A DNA stretch of 59,815 bases from Chitinophagaceae bacterium. Lineage in GTDB: Bacteria; Bacteroidota; Bacteroidia; Chitinophagales; Chitinophagaceae. The stretch lies in the NCBI GenBank assembly GCA_947375185.1, contig CANCEU010000011.1, positions 1 through 59,815 of the forward strand, written 5' to 3'. Under the pieces are notes generated by a model. That model was not told the DNA's origin and made no database searches. It was given only the letters and a program-made list of their open reading frames with translations. Below, in pieces: positions 7,154-17,563 of the stretch (positions within the stretch are counted from its first letter, which is position 1; every line of letters begins with the position of its first letter). Made by a program: the position numbers and the translations under genes.

Positions 7154-9841
7154 ATGCGTAAACTGTTGTTTTGTTTTTTACTATTGGCCCTTAGTTGTAC
7201 TCAATTAAGCGCCCAATCTATTCCTACGCCAAAAGATCATTTTGGTTTTAATATTGGAGACAATTATCATTTAGCCACATTTACTCAAACAGAAGCTTAT
7301 TTCAAAAAAGTAGCAGCGGTATCCAATAAAGTAAAATTGCAAGTAATTGGTAAAACCGAAGAAGGTCGCAATCAATACATGGTAATTGTTTCAGACCCAA
7401 GTAATATTCGACAACTTGCCAAATACAAATCTATCTCACAAAAATTGGCGCGCGCAGAAAATCTTTCAGATGCCGAAGCAAAGCAATTGGCAAAAGACGG
7501 CAAGTCGGTTGTATGGATTGATGGCGGCTTACACGCAACTGAGGTTACCGGTATTCATCAATTAATACAAACATTATATACCGTATTAACAAGAGATGAT
7601 GAAGAGACTCGAAATATTTTAAAGTCAACAATCATTTTATTTGTACATGCCAATCCTGATGGCCAAGAATTGGTATCAAATTGGTATATGCGCAATGCAG
7701 ATACATTAAAAAGATCAACTGATGCAGTACCTCGTTTATATGAAAAGTATATCGGTCACGATAACAATCGAGACTTTTTTATGTTAAACATGAGTGAATC
7801 AAAAAACATGAGCCGTCAATTATATATTGAGTGGATGCCACAAATTTTATACAATCATCATCAAACAGGCCCTCCAGGTACTGTGGTTGCTGGCCCTCCT
7901 TATCGCGATCCATTTAATTATGTATATGATCCCTTGCTAGTTACAGGCATTGACGCAGTTGGTGCTGCAATGAGTAGTCGTTTAAATGCAGAACAAAAAC
8001 CTGGCTATACCATGAAGAGCGGTTCGGTATATTCTACTTGGTGGAATGGTGGGTTAAGAACAGCAGCTTACTATCATAATATTATTGGTTTATTAACTGA
8101 AATTATTGGAAATCCAACGCCAAGTGCGATTCCCCTGGTTCCACAAAGATTAATACCAAACAGTGCAACACCCTATCCTATTGAACCCCAAAAATGGTAT
8201 TTCAAAAACTCAATCGATTATTCAGTTTCATTAAACTATGCTGTATTAAATTATGCATCAAGGTATAAGGACGAGCTTTTGTATAATATTTATACAATGG
8301 GAAAACATAGTATTGAAGCGGGCAGCAAAGACAATTGGACTAAGTCTCCTAAAAAGGTTGAGTTGTTAGGAGAAGCATTTAAAGCAGATAAAAAAGAAAG
8401 TAAATCGGACACTTTGCCTGTTGAATATTTTAGCAAAGTATATAAGGATGCAACTTTAAGAGATCCAAGAGGGTACATTGTTCCAGCAAATCAAACTACC
8501 ACTGCAACAGCTTTTATTAATATTTTAATTAACAGCGGTATTCAAGTTCAAAAGGCTACAAATATTTTTTCTGTTGCAGGAAAAGCATATCCAGCAGGTT
8601 CCTATATTGTAAAAACGAATCAAGCATTTAGACCGCATGTTTTAGATATGTTTGAACCACAGGATCATCCAAATGATTTTCAATATCCAGGCGGACCGCC
8701 AGTACGTCCATACGATGCTGCAGGCTGGACACCAGCATTTACAATGGGTATTCAATTTGATCGAATCTTAGATGATTTTAATGGTCCTTTTGAAAACATT
8801 GCGTATGGTGATGTGCAACATGTAAAAGGAAAAACAAATACAGAAACTAAACAAATTGCTGGCTATACTTTTTCTGTAAAAGACAATGCTTCATTTGTTG
8901 CAGTGAACGATTTACTGAAAGAGGGAATAGAAGTATTTAAAAGCAAAGAACAATATTTTGTTGCAAGTACTTTAAAATCTGAAAATGTAATTAAAGCAGT
9001 TGCTGAAAGTAATGGAGTTTCTTTTACTTCGGTGGTTACTAAACCAAATGATATTGCTAGTAAAGTTGAACCACTTCGTATCGGTTTGTGGGATAAATAT
9101 GGCGGCTCTATTTCATCTGGTTGGGTAAGATGGATTTTGGAGCAATATCATTTTCCATTTAATTTAACCTATGCTAAAGAAATTGACGCGGCAAATTTGA
9201 ATAGCAAGTTTGATGTAATTGTTTTTGTAGAGGGAGCTATTCCTGCTTTGGTTGCAACACCATCAGCTTGGGAAGAAAAAGAACCTAAGGAAGACGAAAC
9301 GCCTGCGGAATATAAAGAGCGATTAGGAAAAATTACGGCACAAAAATCAATTCCTGCTTTACAAAAATTCTTGAATAATGGTGGAAGAATTGTTACCATT
9401 GGATCTAGTGCGAACTTGGCTTATCATTTAAATTTACCAGTTAAAAATGCTTTAGTGGAAATGGTTGCCGGCAAAGAAAAATCATTGCCTGGTGAAAAAT
9501 TTTATATTCCTGGAAGTGTAATGCAAGTAGATGTTGATAATAACTACGCACCTAATTGGGGCATGAGTAAAAAAGCCGATGTTTATTTTAGTGCTAGTCC
9601 AGTATTCAAATTAGCGCCGGAAGCTATTGCACAAAAAGAAGTAATTCCTTTAGCATGGTTTGCCTCTGCAACAACACTTCGCAGTGGTTGGGCATTTGGA
9701 CAAGCTTATTTACAAGATGGCGTTGCTGCATTTGAAGCGAATGTAGGAAAGGGGAAATTATTTGTTTATGGCCCTGAAATTACTTTCCGTGGTCAAACGC
9801 ACGGCACTTATAAAATGTTGTTCAATCAATTGTATAAATAA
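7154..9841 (+). CDS. M14-family zinc carboxypeptidase, secreted
   Basis: The product is 895 residues with a signal peptide ending QLSAQ. Peptidase M14 motifs are present: HATE with zinc ligands His127 and Glu130, the substrate-binding HDNNRDFF region, a third zinc His in YNHHQTG near residue 235, and the catalytic Glu in LLTEIIGNP near 316. The C-terminal ~300 residues form a glutamine-amidotransferase-like Rossmann domain (IGLWDKYGGS, DVIVFVEGA) often fused to this M14 branch in Bacteroidetes. It probably removes C-terminal residues from peptides in the periplasm or outside the cell. It ends at a shared bidirectional terminator with the convergent DUF6515 gene. Confidence 0.9.
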   Translation: MRKLLFCFLLLALSCTQLSAQSIPTPKDHFGFNIGDNYHLATFTQTEAYFKKVAAVSNKVKLQVIGKTEEGRNQYMVIVSDPSNIRQLAKYKSISQKLARAENLSDAEAKQLAKDGKSVVWIDGGLHATEVTGIHQLIQTLYTVLTRDDEETRNILKSTIILFVHANPDGQELVSNWYMRNADTLKRSTDAVPRLYEKYIGHDNNRDFFMLNMSESKNMSRQLYIEWMPQILYNHHQTGPPGTVVAGPPYRDPFNYVYDPLLVTGIDAVGAAMSSRLNAEQKPGYTMKSGSVYSTWWNGGLRTAAYYHNIIGLLTEIIGNPTPSAIPLVPQRLIPNSATPYPIEPQKWYFKNSIDYSVSLNYAVLNYASRYKDELLYNIYTMGKHSIEAGSKDNWTKSPKKVELLGEAFKADKKESKSDTLPVEYFSKVYKDATLRDPRGYIVPANQTTTATAFINILINSGIQVQKATNIFSVAGKAYPAGSYIVKTNQAFRPHVLDMFEPQDHPNDFQYPGGPPVRPYDAAGWTPAFTMGIQFDRILDDFNGPFENIAYGDVQHVKGKTNTETKQIAGYTFSVKDNASFVAVNDLLKEGIEVFKSKEQYFVASTLKSENVIKAVAESNGVSFTSVVTKPNDIASKVEPLRIGLWDKYGGSISSGWVRWILEQYHFPFNLTYAKEIDAANLNSKFDVIVFVEGAIPALVATPSAWEEKEPKEDETPAEYKERLGKITAQKSIPALQKFLNNGGRIVTIGSSANLAYHLNLPVKNALVEMVAGKEKSLPGEKFYIPGSVMQVDVDNNYAPNWGMSKKADVYFSASPVFKLAPEAIAQKEVIPLAWFASATTLRSGWAFGQAYLQDGVAAFEANVGKGKLFVYGPEITFRGQTHGTYKMLFNQLYK

Positions 9842-9862
9842 AAAAATACAAAAGCTATTAAT

Positions 9863-9894
9863 AAAAAAGGCGAACCAACTGGTTCGCCTTTTTT
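9863..9894. terminator. Bidirectional terminator between convergent genes
   Basis: A 14-bp perfect stem (AAAAAAGGCGAACC with GGTTCGCCTTTTTT) around AACT. The A-run and T-run flank the stem, so it can stop transcripts from both the M14 peptidase on the plus strand and the DUF6515 gene on the minus strand. Confidence 0.85.
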
Positions 9895-9928
9895 ATTAAT
9901 ATTGAATCATAAATATAAAACTGCAAAA

Positions 9929-10789
9929 TTACTTTCCTACAATTTTGTATTTTAAAACATTGCCATCCACAAACTCTTCATAGTAAATGTGTTCTGGAGT
10001 TACAAATAATTTTTTACCATTTACAATGACAATCATTGTTTGGCTTGGTAATTGCAAAACAATATCTCCAACACTTGGCGTGTATACTGTTACTGGTGTA
10101 TTTGAAATATGATTATGCGTAAAATTATTATTTACATCAACGCTATCTGATACATTATCTGTATTTAAGACACCATCCTTTCCTTGAACGATGTATTTAA
10201 TTTTTCCGTCTGTACCCATCACTTCTTTATAATAAGTACCAAGGTATTCGTATAACTTTTGGTCATTTACTACAATTGGTTTTGCATCTTTTGGTAAATT
10301 AGGTACTTCTGCACCAACTGGAGGAACCACCACCTGATATTTTTTATCTTCCGTTGATTTATAAAATACACCACTATAATAATAGTAAGGATATCCTCCC
10401 CAATTAAATCCCCAATATCCTCTTGGGAGGAAACCCAAGGTTAATCCAAAAGGAGGTGCTACTAATCCATAATAGTCACCATATGTTGCATAAAACAAAC
10501 CATCTGCAAAAAAATATGGGTAACCTCTAAAGGTTAAACGCATGTACGAAGAGGGTAGGCGATAAACTCCACCATAAGGTAAAACGCGCGTGCCATGTCC
10601 AAATCCTCCAAAATGATTGCCAGCATATTGTGAAGAAAATCCACCTCCAAAACGGGAACCATTAAATCCTCCACTAAAATGTCCGCCTCCAAAACCGCCT
10701 CTGCCTCTTTGGGCATTACTAATTAAAGTAGTTAATGCAAATGCAAACATTAATATAAATGATGTTGCAAAACGAGTATTCTTTTTCAT
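9929..10789 (-). CDS. DUF6515-family secreted protein, Gly/Tyr-rich
   Basis: The product is 286 residues with a signal peptide (to about residue 26, ISNAQ). A Gly/Arg/Phe-rich low-complexity stretch follows (RGRGGFGGGHFSGG), then Tyr/Gly-rich repeats (YPYFFADGLFYATY, YPYYYYSGVFY) that characterise the DUF6515 family. The C-terminal ~80 residues are beta-rich. The function of this family is not established; it is predicted to be periplasmic or attached to the envelope. It is transcribed alone and convergent with the M14 peptidase. Confidence 0.75.
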   Translation of the reverse strand: MKKNTRFATSFILMFAFALTTLISNAQRGRGGFGGGHFSGGFNGSRFGGGFSSQYAGNHFGGFGHGTRVLPYGGVYRLPSSYMRLTFRGYPYFFADGLFYATYGDYYGLVAPPFGLTLGFLPRGYWGFNWGGYPYYYYSGVFYKSTEDKKYQVVVPPVGAEVPNLPKDAKPIVVNDQKLYEYLGTYYKEVMGTDGKIKYIVQGKDGVLNTDNVSDSVDVNNNFTHNHISNTPVTVYTPSVGDIVLQLPSQTMIVIVNGKKLFVTPEHIYYEEFVDGNVLKYKIVGK

Positions 10790-11031
10790 AACAATTAAGT
10801 TTTATATTTAATTAGACTACAAAGTAACAAATAAGATTAATGCTAAAACCCTTAAAATTTCCTTAAAGTAGTTAAGCTTATCATAATGTAAATGCTGTTT
10901 AGTATATGGTCTATCAGCCTAAAAAAAGATATAAATTTGTATTTTTTGAAATAAAATAATTATTTAAAAATGAATGTGGCTACTTTGTAAAAGAGTTAAT
11001 CCTAAATTGTATTTTTAAAAAAAATAAAAAG

Positions 11032-11856
11032 ATGAGTGTATTTTGTTATTCGAATAATCAAATTCAAGCGATTGAAAGTGCCGGAGTGCCGGTTACAGAT
11101 TTATTAGTGCAAAGAGGCTATGGCATTTTTGATTTTTTAAGAGTCGCAAAGGAGAAACCTCTTTTTATTGACGCCCACTTAGATCGCTTTTTCAATTCGG
11201 CTGAAATTATGCGCTTAAATATTCCTCAAACCAGAGAAGATATCAAGAACATAGTGGCTGAGTTAATTGAAAAAAACAAAATGCCCTATTCGGGCATTAG
11301 AATGATTATTGCAGGAGGAGATGCTCCAGATGGGTACACAATTGAGCACCCACACTTAATTATTATACAAGCTTCGTTGGCTGAACCCACTTTAAAATTG
11401 CCAACAACGGGCATTAAATTAGCGACCTATAATTACCAGCGCCAGATTCCCGAAGTAAAAACCACTGATTACTTAATGGCGGTTTGGTTACAACCTTGGA
11501 TGAAGCAACAAGGGGCAGATGACATATTATATCATCACAATGGAATAATAAGCGAATGCCCTCGTTCCAATTTTTTCTTGGTGACCAAAGAAAATGTCCT
11601 AGTAACTGCAAATTCTAATATGTTAAATGGTATAACAAGGAAAAATATTATAACCGTTTGTAAGGCCAACAACATTCAATTGGAAATAAGGGACTTAGAC
11701 CTAAGTGAGATTAAGGAAGCTAAGGAGGCTTTTATTACCAGTTCCACCAAGCGTATCATTCCGGTTCACCAAATTGATGATGTCATTTTGAAGCCGAATT
11801 ATGCCGAATCCCTTGCAAGCAATATTTATGACCTGTTAGTGGCACTTGAGAACTAA
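11032..11856 (+). CDS. PLP-dependent class IV aminotransferase
   Basis: The 274-residue product is the usual length for fold-type IV PLP enzymes (branched-chain or D-amino acid aminotransferases and aminodeoxychorismate lyase). Visible features are the N-terminal RGYGIFDFLRV, a likely Schiff-base Lys in PEVKTTDYL near residue 142, the SECPRSNFFLV loop with the conserved Glu, and GITR in the phosphate-binding turn. Cytoplasmic, with no signal peptide. Neighbours do not narrow the substrate, so I cannot choose between an ilvE-like, dat-like or pabC-like role. A weak TACTTTG box lies near 10980. Confidence 0.83.
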   Translation: MSVFCYSNNQIQAIESAGVPVTDLLVQRGYGIFDFLRVAKEKPLFIDAHLDRFFNSAEIMRLNIPQTREDIKNIVAELIEKNKMPYSGIRMIIAGGDAPDGYTIEHPHLIIIQASLAEPTLKLPTTGIKLATYNYQRQIPEVKTTDYLMAVWLQPWMKQQGADDILYHHNGIISECPRSNFFLVTKENVLVTANSNMLNGITRKNIITVCKANNIQLEIRDLDLSEIKEAKEAFITSSTKRIIPVHQIDDVILKPNYAESLASNIYDLLVALEN

Positions 11857-11896
11857 TAAAATTAATAGTCCAATAATCCATTGCTTCATTTTTTTC

Positions 11897-11927
11897 ATAA
11901 CTAATTGATTTTTAATTAATTAGTTAT
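11897..11927. terminator. AT-only hairpin after the aminotransferase gene
   Basis: ATAACTAATT (11897-11906) and AATTAGTTAT (11918-11927) form a perfect 10-bp stem with an 11-base loop, followed by a T-rich stretch. A weak terminator is likely. The rest of the 269-base gap to the next gene is AT-rich, with only the promoter-like box noted separately. Confidence 0.4.
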
Positions 11928-12084
11928 AAAGTGTTTTCTTTTAATTTTTACAAAATATTATTATACAGCTATTTATATAAATAAATGTTTAATAATATGT
12001 AAATTATTTTTGCCAATTCTTCAACACTTAAAAATAGTTAACGATTTGTTAAGGATTTGTAAGGTTTATTAACAAGTTTTAGTT

Positions 12085-12092
12085 TAATTTCG
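12085..12092 (+). promoter_or_regulatory. Promoter -7-like box TAATTTCG of the Oar-like receptor
   Basis: TAATTTCG is one base off TAnnTTTG and lies 33 bases before the start codon. The SusC-type receptor at 58195 has a very similar TAAATTCGC at nearly the same position, so this may be the local form of the box for strongly expressed genes. No clean -33 TTTG at the usual spacing. Confidence 0.35.
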
Positions 12093-12125
12093 CACTTTAA
12101 ATATCATAAACAAATACCTTACAAA

Positions 12126-15100
12126 ATGAAAAGTGTTTTAAAACAAGCTTTGTCTGTGTTGTTGGTTATTTTAATCTCAGTAATTAAAGTAAACGCACAA
12201 GAAACAACAGCCGAGATACAAGGTTTAATCACTGTAGGAAATGCGGGTATTGCAGGAGCTAATATCACTGCAATTCACCAACCAACAGGAACTAAGTATG
12301 TTACTACCAGCCGTAATGATGGTAGATATAACTTAACAAACTTAAAAATTGGTGGTCCTTATTTATTACAAGTTACTTATGTAGGTTTAAAACCTGAAAA
12401 ACAAGATGACATCACTTTGTTATTAGGTCAAACATACAAAGCAAACTTTGCTATGCTTGAAACAAGCAGCACTTTAAAAGAAGTTGTTGTGTCTTCAAAC
12501 AAACAAGACAAAGTATTTAACAACGCACGTACTGGTTCTCAAGAAACTTTTAATAGAAATCAAATCACAAGTTTGCCTACTATTTCTCGTTCTTATAAAG
12601 ACATCATCAAATTAACTCCTACTTATAATAGTGGTTCATTCGGTGGTCAAAGTTCTCAATTAAATAACATCACAATTGATGGTGCTAACTTCAATAACTC
12701 ATTCGGTTTATCAGGTGATATCGGTGGTCAAACTGGCCAAAACGCGGTTTCATTAGATGCGATTGAGCAAATTCAAGTGAACACTTCTCCATTTGATGTT
12801 AAGAATGGTGGTTTCGTTGGTGGTGGTGTAAACTCAGTTTCAAGAAGTGGTACTAACACTTACTCTGGATCAGTTTACCAATACATGAAAAACAAAGATT
12901 GGCAAGGATATGATGTAAATGGTGCTCCATATACTATCACAGTTCCTAAGCAAGACTATAGCTATGACTTAAAAGGTTTCACTGCTAGCGGTGCAATCAT
13001 TAAAAATAAATTGTTCTTATTCGTGAATGGTGAGCAAGAAGCTACAACTACTCCAGGTACAACTTGGTCAGCATCTTCTGCTAGCAATCCAGCAAACGGA
13101 ACTACAATTTCTTCAGCAAATGCCGATTCATTAAATAAGTTATCTGATTTCTTAAAATCAAAATATAACTACGATCCAGGTGCTTACCAAGGATATTCTT
13201 ATGTTTCTTCTTCAAAGCGTTTAACAATGAAGTTGGACTGGAACATAGATGCAAACAACACTTTTACTTTTAAGTATAACTACTTAAAATCTGCAAGCCA
13301 AATTCCACCATCAAACAGTGGATCTGCTTCAACAAGACAGGCTAGTACAACAGCACTTCCTTTCTTTGGCGCTGGATATGAAATTAACAATAACGCGAAT
13401 GTATTTATTGCTGAGTTGAACACTAAGATGAGCAACAGAATGAGCAATAAATTACAAGTTGGATATACTGCATTAAGAGATTTCAGAAATGCTTTATCTG
13501 GTAAAGAGTTTCCAATGGTTGATATCTTAGATGGTAATGGTAAACCATTCACATCATTCGGATATGAATTATATACTTACGGTAACAAATTGAATACGGA
13601 CGTTTATCAATTAAACGATAACTTATCTATTTATGCTGGTAAGCATGAAATTAGTGTAGGTCTTCAGTCTTCATTTAAAAAATATTTAAATGGTTTCTCT
13701 CCTAACTACGAGGGTGTGTACCGTTTTAATACTTTAAATGATTTCATCAATTCTGCAAATGGTGTTGGTACAAAAGCTGCAGTGTATAACTTATCTTATA
13801 CATTAGGTGGTGGTGCTTTCCCATTAGTAGGACCTAAAGATTTTGAAGCTGGTGTGTATGCTCAAGATAAATACAGAGCAACTGATAAATTAACGATTAC
13901 TTATGGTATCCGTTTAGATTACAGCAAGTTCTACAATACTTTCTTATACAACCCAGTTGTAGATACATTAACTCGTTTCTACCAAGGTATTCATGCGAAT
14001 ACTGGAGCTGCTCCAAATTTAGCGGTTCAAGTATCTCCAAGAATTGGATTTAACTACGATGCGTATGGTGACCAAACTTTACAAATTCGTGGTGGTGCCG
14101 GTTTATTCCAAGGTGCACCTCCTTTTGTATGGGTTTCAAACCAAGCATCTAACTCAGGTATGGCATTGTTTGGATCTTTCTCTAATACAAACACAAATGT
14201 GTTTAACCCAGATGTAAACGCTTACCGTCCTACTGCGACTGCAGGTTTAAGTTCTTCTTATTCAATTAACGTAACTGACCCTAACTATAAATTCCCTCAA
14301 GTATTTAAATCTACTTTAGCAGCGGATAAAAAATTAGGTAATGGTTGGACAATCACTGCTGAAGGTACTTACACTAAACAATTTAATGCTTCTGTTTTCC
14401 AAAACATTGCATTGCCTAATACTGGTTTAGTTAAATTAGCAGACGGTCGTTGGAGATTCCCTTACACATCTACTTATCCATTAGGTGGTAAGCAAATGGG
14501 CTTAGCTACTTCAGCAACAGCAACTGCTAATAACCCAACTATTGGTAACGCCATCTACATGACTAACTCTAGCGCTGGTTATGCTTGGACTGGAACATTA
14601 CAAATTCAAAAAGTTACTAAAAACTTTATCTTAACTGCAGCTTATACAAGACAAGAAGCTAAAGATGCTGCTGTAAGTGGTTCAACTGCTGCAACAATGT
14701 GGGGATCTAAAGTAACTTCTGATAATCCAAATGATTTCACAATTGGAAATTCTAATAACTACATGCCTCACAGAATTATTGCGAGTGTAGTTTACCATAA
14801 AGATTTCATCAAAGACCAAACTACTTCAGTAGGTATGGTATATGAAGGTTCTCCTAACTATGCTACATCATATTATGTACAAGGTGATGTGAACAATGAT
14901 GGTATTACTTATAATGACTTAATGTTTGTGCCTGCGAATTCTTCTCAAATCAAATTAGCGAATGCTACTGGTGATACAAGAACTCAAACTGAATTATGGA
15001 ATCAATTAGATGCATTTATTGCAGGTAATCCTTACTTATTCAGTCGTCGTGGTCAATTCGCTGAAAGAAATGCGTATGTATTACCTTGGACCCACAAATT

Positions 15101-15404
15101 GGATTTAAACTTTACACAAGACGTTAGATTCACTGTTGGTAAAAACAAGCATACATTACGTTTCACTGCTGATATCTACAACTTCACTAACTTGTTGAAC
15201 AAGGATTGGGGAGTATATTATGTACCAACTACAACAACTCCGTTGGTATTTAGTAAAATTGATGCAGATGGTAAAACACCAGTGTACACATTCCCTTACA
15301 TGGATGCGGTTAACAAAATCCCTTATTCTAGAGCTTACAAACCAAGCCCAAGTTTAGGTTCTCGTTACCAAATTCAATTAGGTGTTAGATACTTATTTAA
15401 CTAG
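12126..15404 (+). CDS. Large TonB-dependent receptor, Oar-like
   Basis: The product is 1092 residues: a signal peptide ending KVNAQ, then a carboxypeptidase-regulatory-like beta-sandwich (about 28-115, with NAGIAGANITAIHQPTG), a plug domain (about 120-240, with the SLDAIEQIQVNTSPFDV segment typical of Oar proteins) and a long barrel ending in an aromatic-rich C-terminus (QLGVRYLFN). It should sit in the outer membrane and import or bind a large substrate using TonB energy, or act as an Oar-type adhesin; the substrate is unknown. Codon use is strongly skewed (GGT, AAC, TTC, CGT) relative to its neighbours, suggesting very high expression. It is a single-gene unit with its own strong terminator. 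Confidence 0.9.
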   Translation: MKSVLKQALSVLLVILISVIKVNAQETTAEIQGLITVGNAGIAGANITAIHQPTGTKYVTTSRNDGRYNLTNLKIGGPYLLQVTYVGLKPEKQDDITLLLGQTYKANFAMLETSSTLKEVVVSSNKQDKVFNNARTGSQETFNRNQITSLPTISRSYKDIIKLTPTYNSGSFGGQSSQLNNITIDGANFNNSFGLSGDIGGQTGQNAVSLDAIEQIQVNTSPFDVKNGGFVGGGVNSVSRSGTNTYSGSVYQYMKNKDWQGYDVNGAPYTITVPKQDYSYDLKGFTASGAIIKNKLFLFVNGEQEATTTPGTTWSASSASNPANGTTISSANADSLNKLSDFLKSKYNYDPGAYQGYSYVSSSKRLTMKLDWNIDANNTFTFKYNYLKSASQIPPSNSGSASTRQASTTALPFFGAGYEINNNANVFIAELNTKMSNRMSNKLQVGYTALRDFRNALSGKEFPMVDILDGNGKPFTSFGYELYTYGNKLNTDVYQLNDNLSIYAGKHEISVGLQSSFKKYLNGFSPNYEGVYRFNTLNDFINSANGVGTKAAVYNLSYTLGGGAFPLVGPKDFEAGVYAQDKYRATDKLTITYGIRLDYSKFYNTFLYNPVVDTLTRFYQGIHANTGAAPNLAVQVSPRIGFNYDAYGDQTLQIRGGAGLFQGAPPFVWVSNQASNSGMALFGSFSNTNTNVFNPDVNAYRPTATAGLSSSYSINVTDPNYKFPQVFKSTLAADKKLGNGWTITAEGTYTKQFNASVFQNIALPNTGLVKLADGRWRFPYTSTYPLGGKQMGLATSATATANNPTIGNAIYMTNSSAGYAWTGTLQIQKVTKNFILTAAYTRQEAKDAAVSGSTAATMWGSKVTSDNPNDFTIGNSNNYMPHRIIASVVYHKDFIKDQTTSVGMVYEGSPNYATSYYVQGDVNNDGITYNDLMFVPANSSQIKLANATGDTRTQTELWNQLDAFIAGNPYLFSRRGQFAERNAYVLPWTHKLDLNFTQDVRFTVGKNKHTLRFTADIYNFTNLLNKDWGVYYVPTTTTPLVFSKIDADGKTPVYTFPYMDAVNKIPYSRAYKPSPSLGSRYQIQLGVRYLFN

Positions 15405-15426
15405 TATTTAAATTACTATTGATATA

Positions 15427-15458
15427 AAAAATGCCCTCCAATTTTGGAGGGCATTTTT
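15427..15458. terminator. Strong terminator after the Oar-like receptor
   Basis: AAAAATGCCCTCCA and TGGAGGGCATTTTT form a perfect 14-bp stem around ATTT. With A- and T-runs on the two sides it can serve both this gene and the convergent DUF1080 gene. Confidence 0.87.
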
Positions 15459-15527
15459 GTGTGTATATAATTGTGTAATCAAATGATGTATTAAGTTTAG
15501 CTAAATGATTTCTTCAATCAGCTAATA

Positions 15528-17528
15528 TTATAAGCGTTTAACGCGCATATTTTTAAATCTTACCACATCGCCATGTCCTAGGAAACCTATATGACCGGTT
15601 GTATTTAACAACCCAGGATGCTGCTTATGATCGATGGTGCCATTTTTTGAAGCCAAAGCATAATCACCATCTACAATTACAGTGCCATTTAAAGTCACTT
15701 TAATCTTGGTTCCATTCACTATAATCTCTTCACTGTTCCATTGTCCTGTTGGCTTTAAATAGCCTCTTTTAGCCGGTATTACGCCATATACAGAGCCATG
15801 ATACTGATAAGGCTGTAATTCGGCATACATTGGATGTTCGCTGTCTAATACCTGCACCTCCATGCCCACATAAGCAGCATCGCCTTGCAGTGGAGCATGA
15901 ACACCAATGCCATTATTAGCACCTGGAGTCAATTGAAAATCGAAGCGATATATAAAATCACCATATTCATTTTTAGTATATAGATTTCCGCCTGATCCAC
16001 TTTCGGGGCTCACCACTAAAGCGCCATCTTGAATTAAATAACCAGCAGTATTACCTGTCCATTCATTAATTTGGGTACCATCAAATAATAAACTAAATCC
16101 TTCCTTAGTTTCTTGTTCATTTAATTTAATTGGTTCGTTAAGTGGCAGTTCTCTTAAAAAAATGTTGCGATAAGAAACGAAAGTGCCATGTGCTTGTAAT
16201 TCAATTTGTTCTTTTGCAAATAGGGGTAGGTTATGGTCCCAATAATTTTCAAGGGGAATATTATCCGTTACTAAAATTCCGTTTAGGAAAACCGTTACCT
16301 TATCGCCTTTCATAATAATGTGAAATGTATTCCATTGCCCTACTTTATTATCAGCAACCACCAATGGCTTGCTTACATTTTTTTGATTATTGTATAACCC
16401 ACCACTACCTACTTGTGCGCCAACTTCTCTACGACTCGTATCCCAAATTTGAACCTGTGGTGTGCCTCTTAAATAAATACCGGCATCGCCTTTATCTTGA
16501 ATGCACCAATCTATATACATTTCCATATCACCATATTGTTTAATGGTGGCAAGGTTTTCCCCGTGTTCATTACCTGTAAAATTTAATAAACCATCTTTTA
16601 CAATCCAGTCTTCCTGCATTTTTTTATCAGCGTTTGATTGTGCTATTTGCAATTCAGCTGCAGTCATTTTACTTCTTGCAATGGGGTTGGCAACTAGCCC
16701 TTTCCAACCTGTTAAATCCTTACCATTAAATAAGGAAACAAATCCATAATCATAAGGCATCTTTTTTAAATGCGCTTTTAATGCAGTAACCAATACAGCA
16801 CTGTCTTCTCCATGAATCAATGTTAGGGCCGCTTCTAATGCATTACGAACTTCATCTCCTTTAATACTTTCATCGTTTAATGCCATTTTTGTAATGACAA
16901 TAGCAGCATCTTTATTAATATCCTCCTCTTTTAAATATTTTGCGACAAACATAAAACTTGGATACCCTTTAATTTTACCAGCATAGTGTAGATACCGTTT
17001 TATTTGATCAGCTGACTTCTTAAATTTTGTAGCTTCCAAATTTTGCAATACTAATAATTTTTGTACACCATTTAATTTGCTAAATGCAGATTCAGGTGCT
17101 TCTATTATATTAGGTAGTCTGCTTAATCGATCATCAACCATTTCGCTATTACTTAATAATTTTAATTCTTCTTGAAATAAGATTTTAGCATACGCTGATT
17201 TTGTTTTTTTAATTTGTTTATTAAGTAATGTAATGAATATTTCTTTCTGTTCTTTTTCAAGTCCCACTTTATTTACATAAGCATGTAAAGCGAAAGTTGA
17301 TTTTATTTTTGTATTAGTGTCTTCAATTAATTTAAAAAAGCTTTTCCATTGTGTATTATTCCAGCCACTCATTGCCGCTAATGCATTACTAGCATCACTT
17401 GTATGTTGATAAGGAAATACGGCTATCACTTCTTTAGGTTTAGCAGCTGTTTGCGAAAATAAAGTTGTAGTAACGAGCAAGATCAATAGGAGAGAAAGTA
17501 ATTTTATGTGTTTAAATATATTTTTCAT
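15528..17528 (-). CDS. Double DUF1080 (3-keto-disaccharide hydrolase family) secreted protein
   Basis: The product is 666 residues with a signal peptide ending TLFSQ. Residues about 30-250 are helical, resembling HEAT-like repeats. Two DUF1080 domains follow: the first starts at FVSLFNGKDLTGWKG (~263) and contains GDAGIYLRGTPQVQIWD; the second starts at FSLLFDGTQINEW (~476) and contains NNGIGVHAP and MEVQVLD. Members of this family hydrolyse glycosides oxidised at C3 (3-keto-glycosides). It lies 35 bases downstream of a Gfo/Idh/MocA oxidoreductase on the same strand, the expected type of partner for making the keto substrate. Probably periplasmic. I infer the pathway from this pairing. Confidence 0.85.
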   Translation of the reverse strand: MKNIFKHIKLLSLLLILLVTTTLFSQTAAKPKEVIAVFPYQHTSDASNALAAMSGWNNTQWKSFFKLIEDTNTKIKSTFALHAYVNKVGLEKEQKEIFITLLNKQIKKTKSAYAKILFQEELKLLSNSEMVDDRLSRLPNIIEAPESAFSKLNGVQKLLVLQNLEATKFKKSADQIKRYLHYAGKIKGYPSFMFVAKYLKEEDINKDAAIVITKMALNDESIKGDEVRNALEAALTLIHGEDSAVLVTALKAHLKKMPYDYGFVSLFNGKDLTGWKGLVANPIARSKMTAAELQIAQSNADKKMQEDWIVKDGLLNFTGNEHGENLATIKQYGDMEMYIDWCIQDKGDAGIYLRGTPQVQIWDTSRREVGAQVGSGGLYNNQKNVSKPLVVADNKVGQWNTFHIIMKGDKVTVFLNGILVTDNIPLENYWDHNLPLFAKEQIELQAHGTFVSYRNIFLRELPLNEPIKLNEQETKEGFSLLFDGTQINEWTGNTAGYLIQDGALVVSPESGSGGNLYTKNEYGDFIYRFDFQLTPGANNGIGVHAPLQGDAAYVGMEVQVLDSEHPMYAELQPYQYHGSVYGVIPAKRGYLKPTGQWNSEEIIVNGTKIKVTLNGTVIVDGDYALASKNGTIDHKQHPGLLNTTGHIGFLGHGDVVRFKNMRVKRL

Positions 17529-17563
17529 TTTTAGTATTTTCTGCTTATTATTTTTTTAGTATT

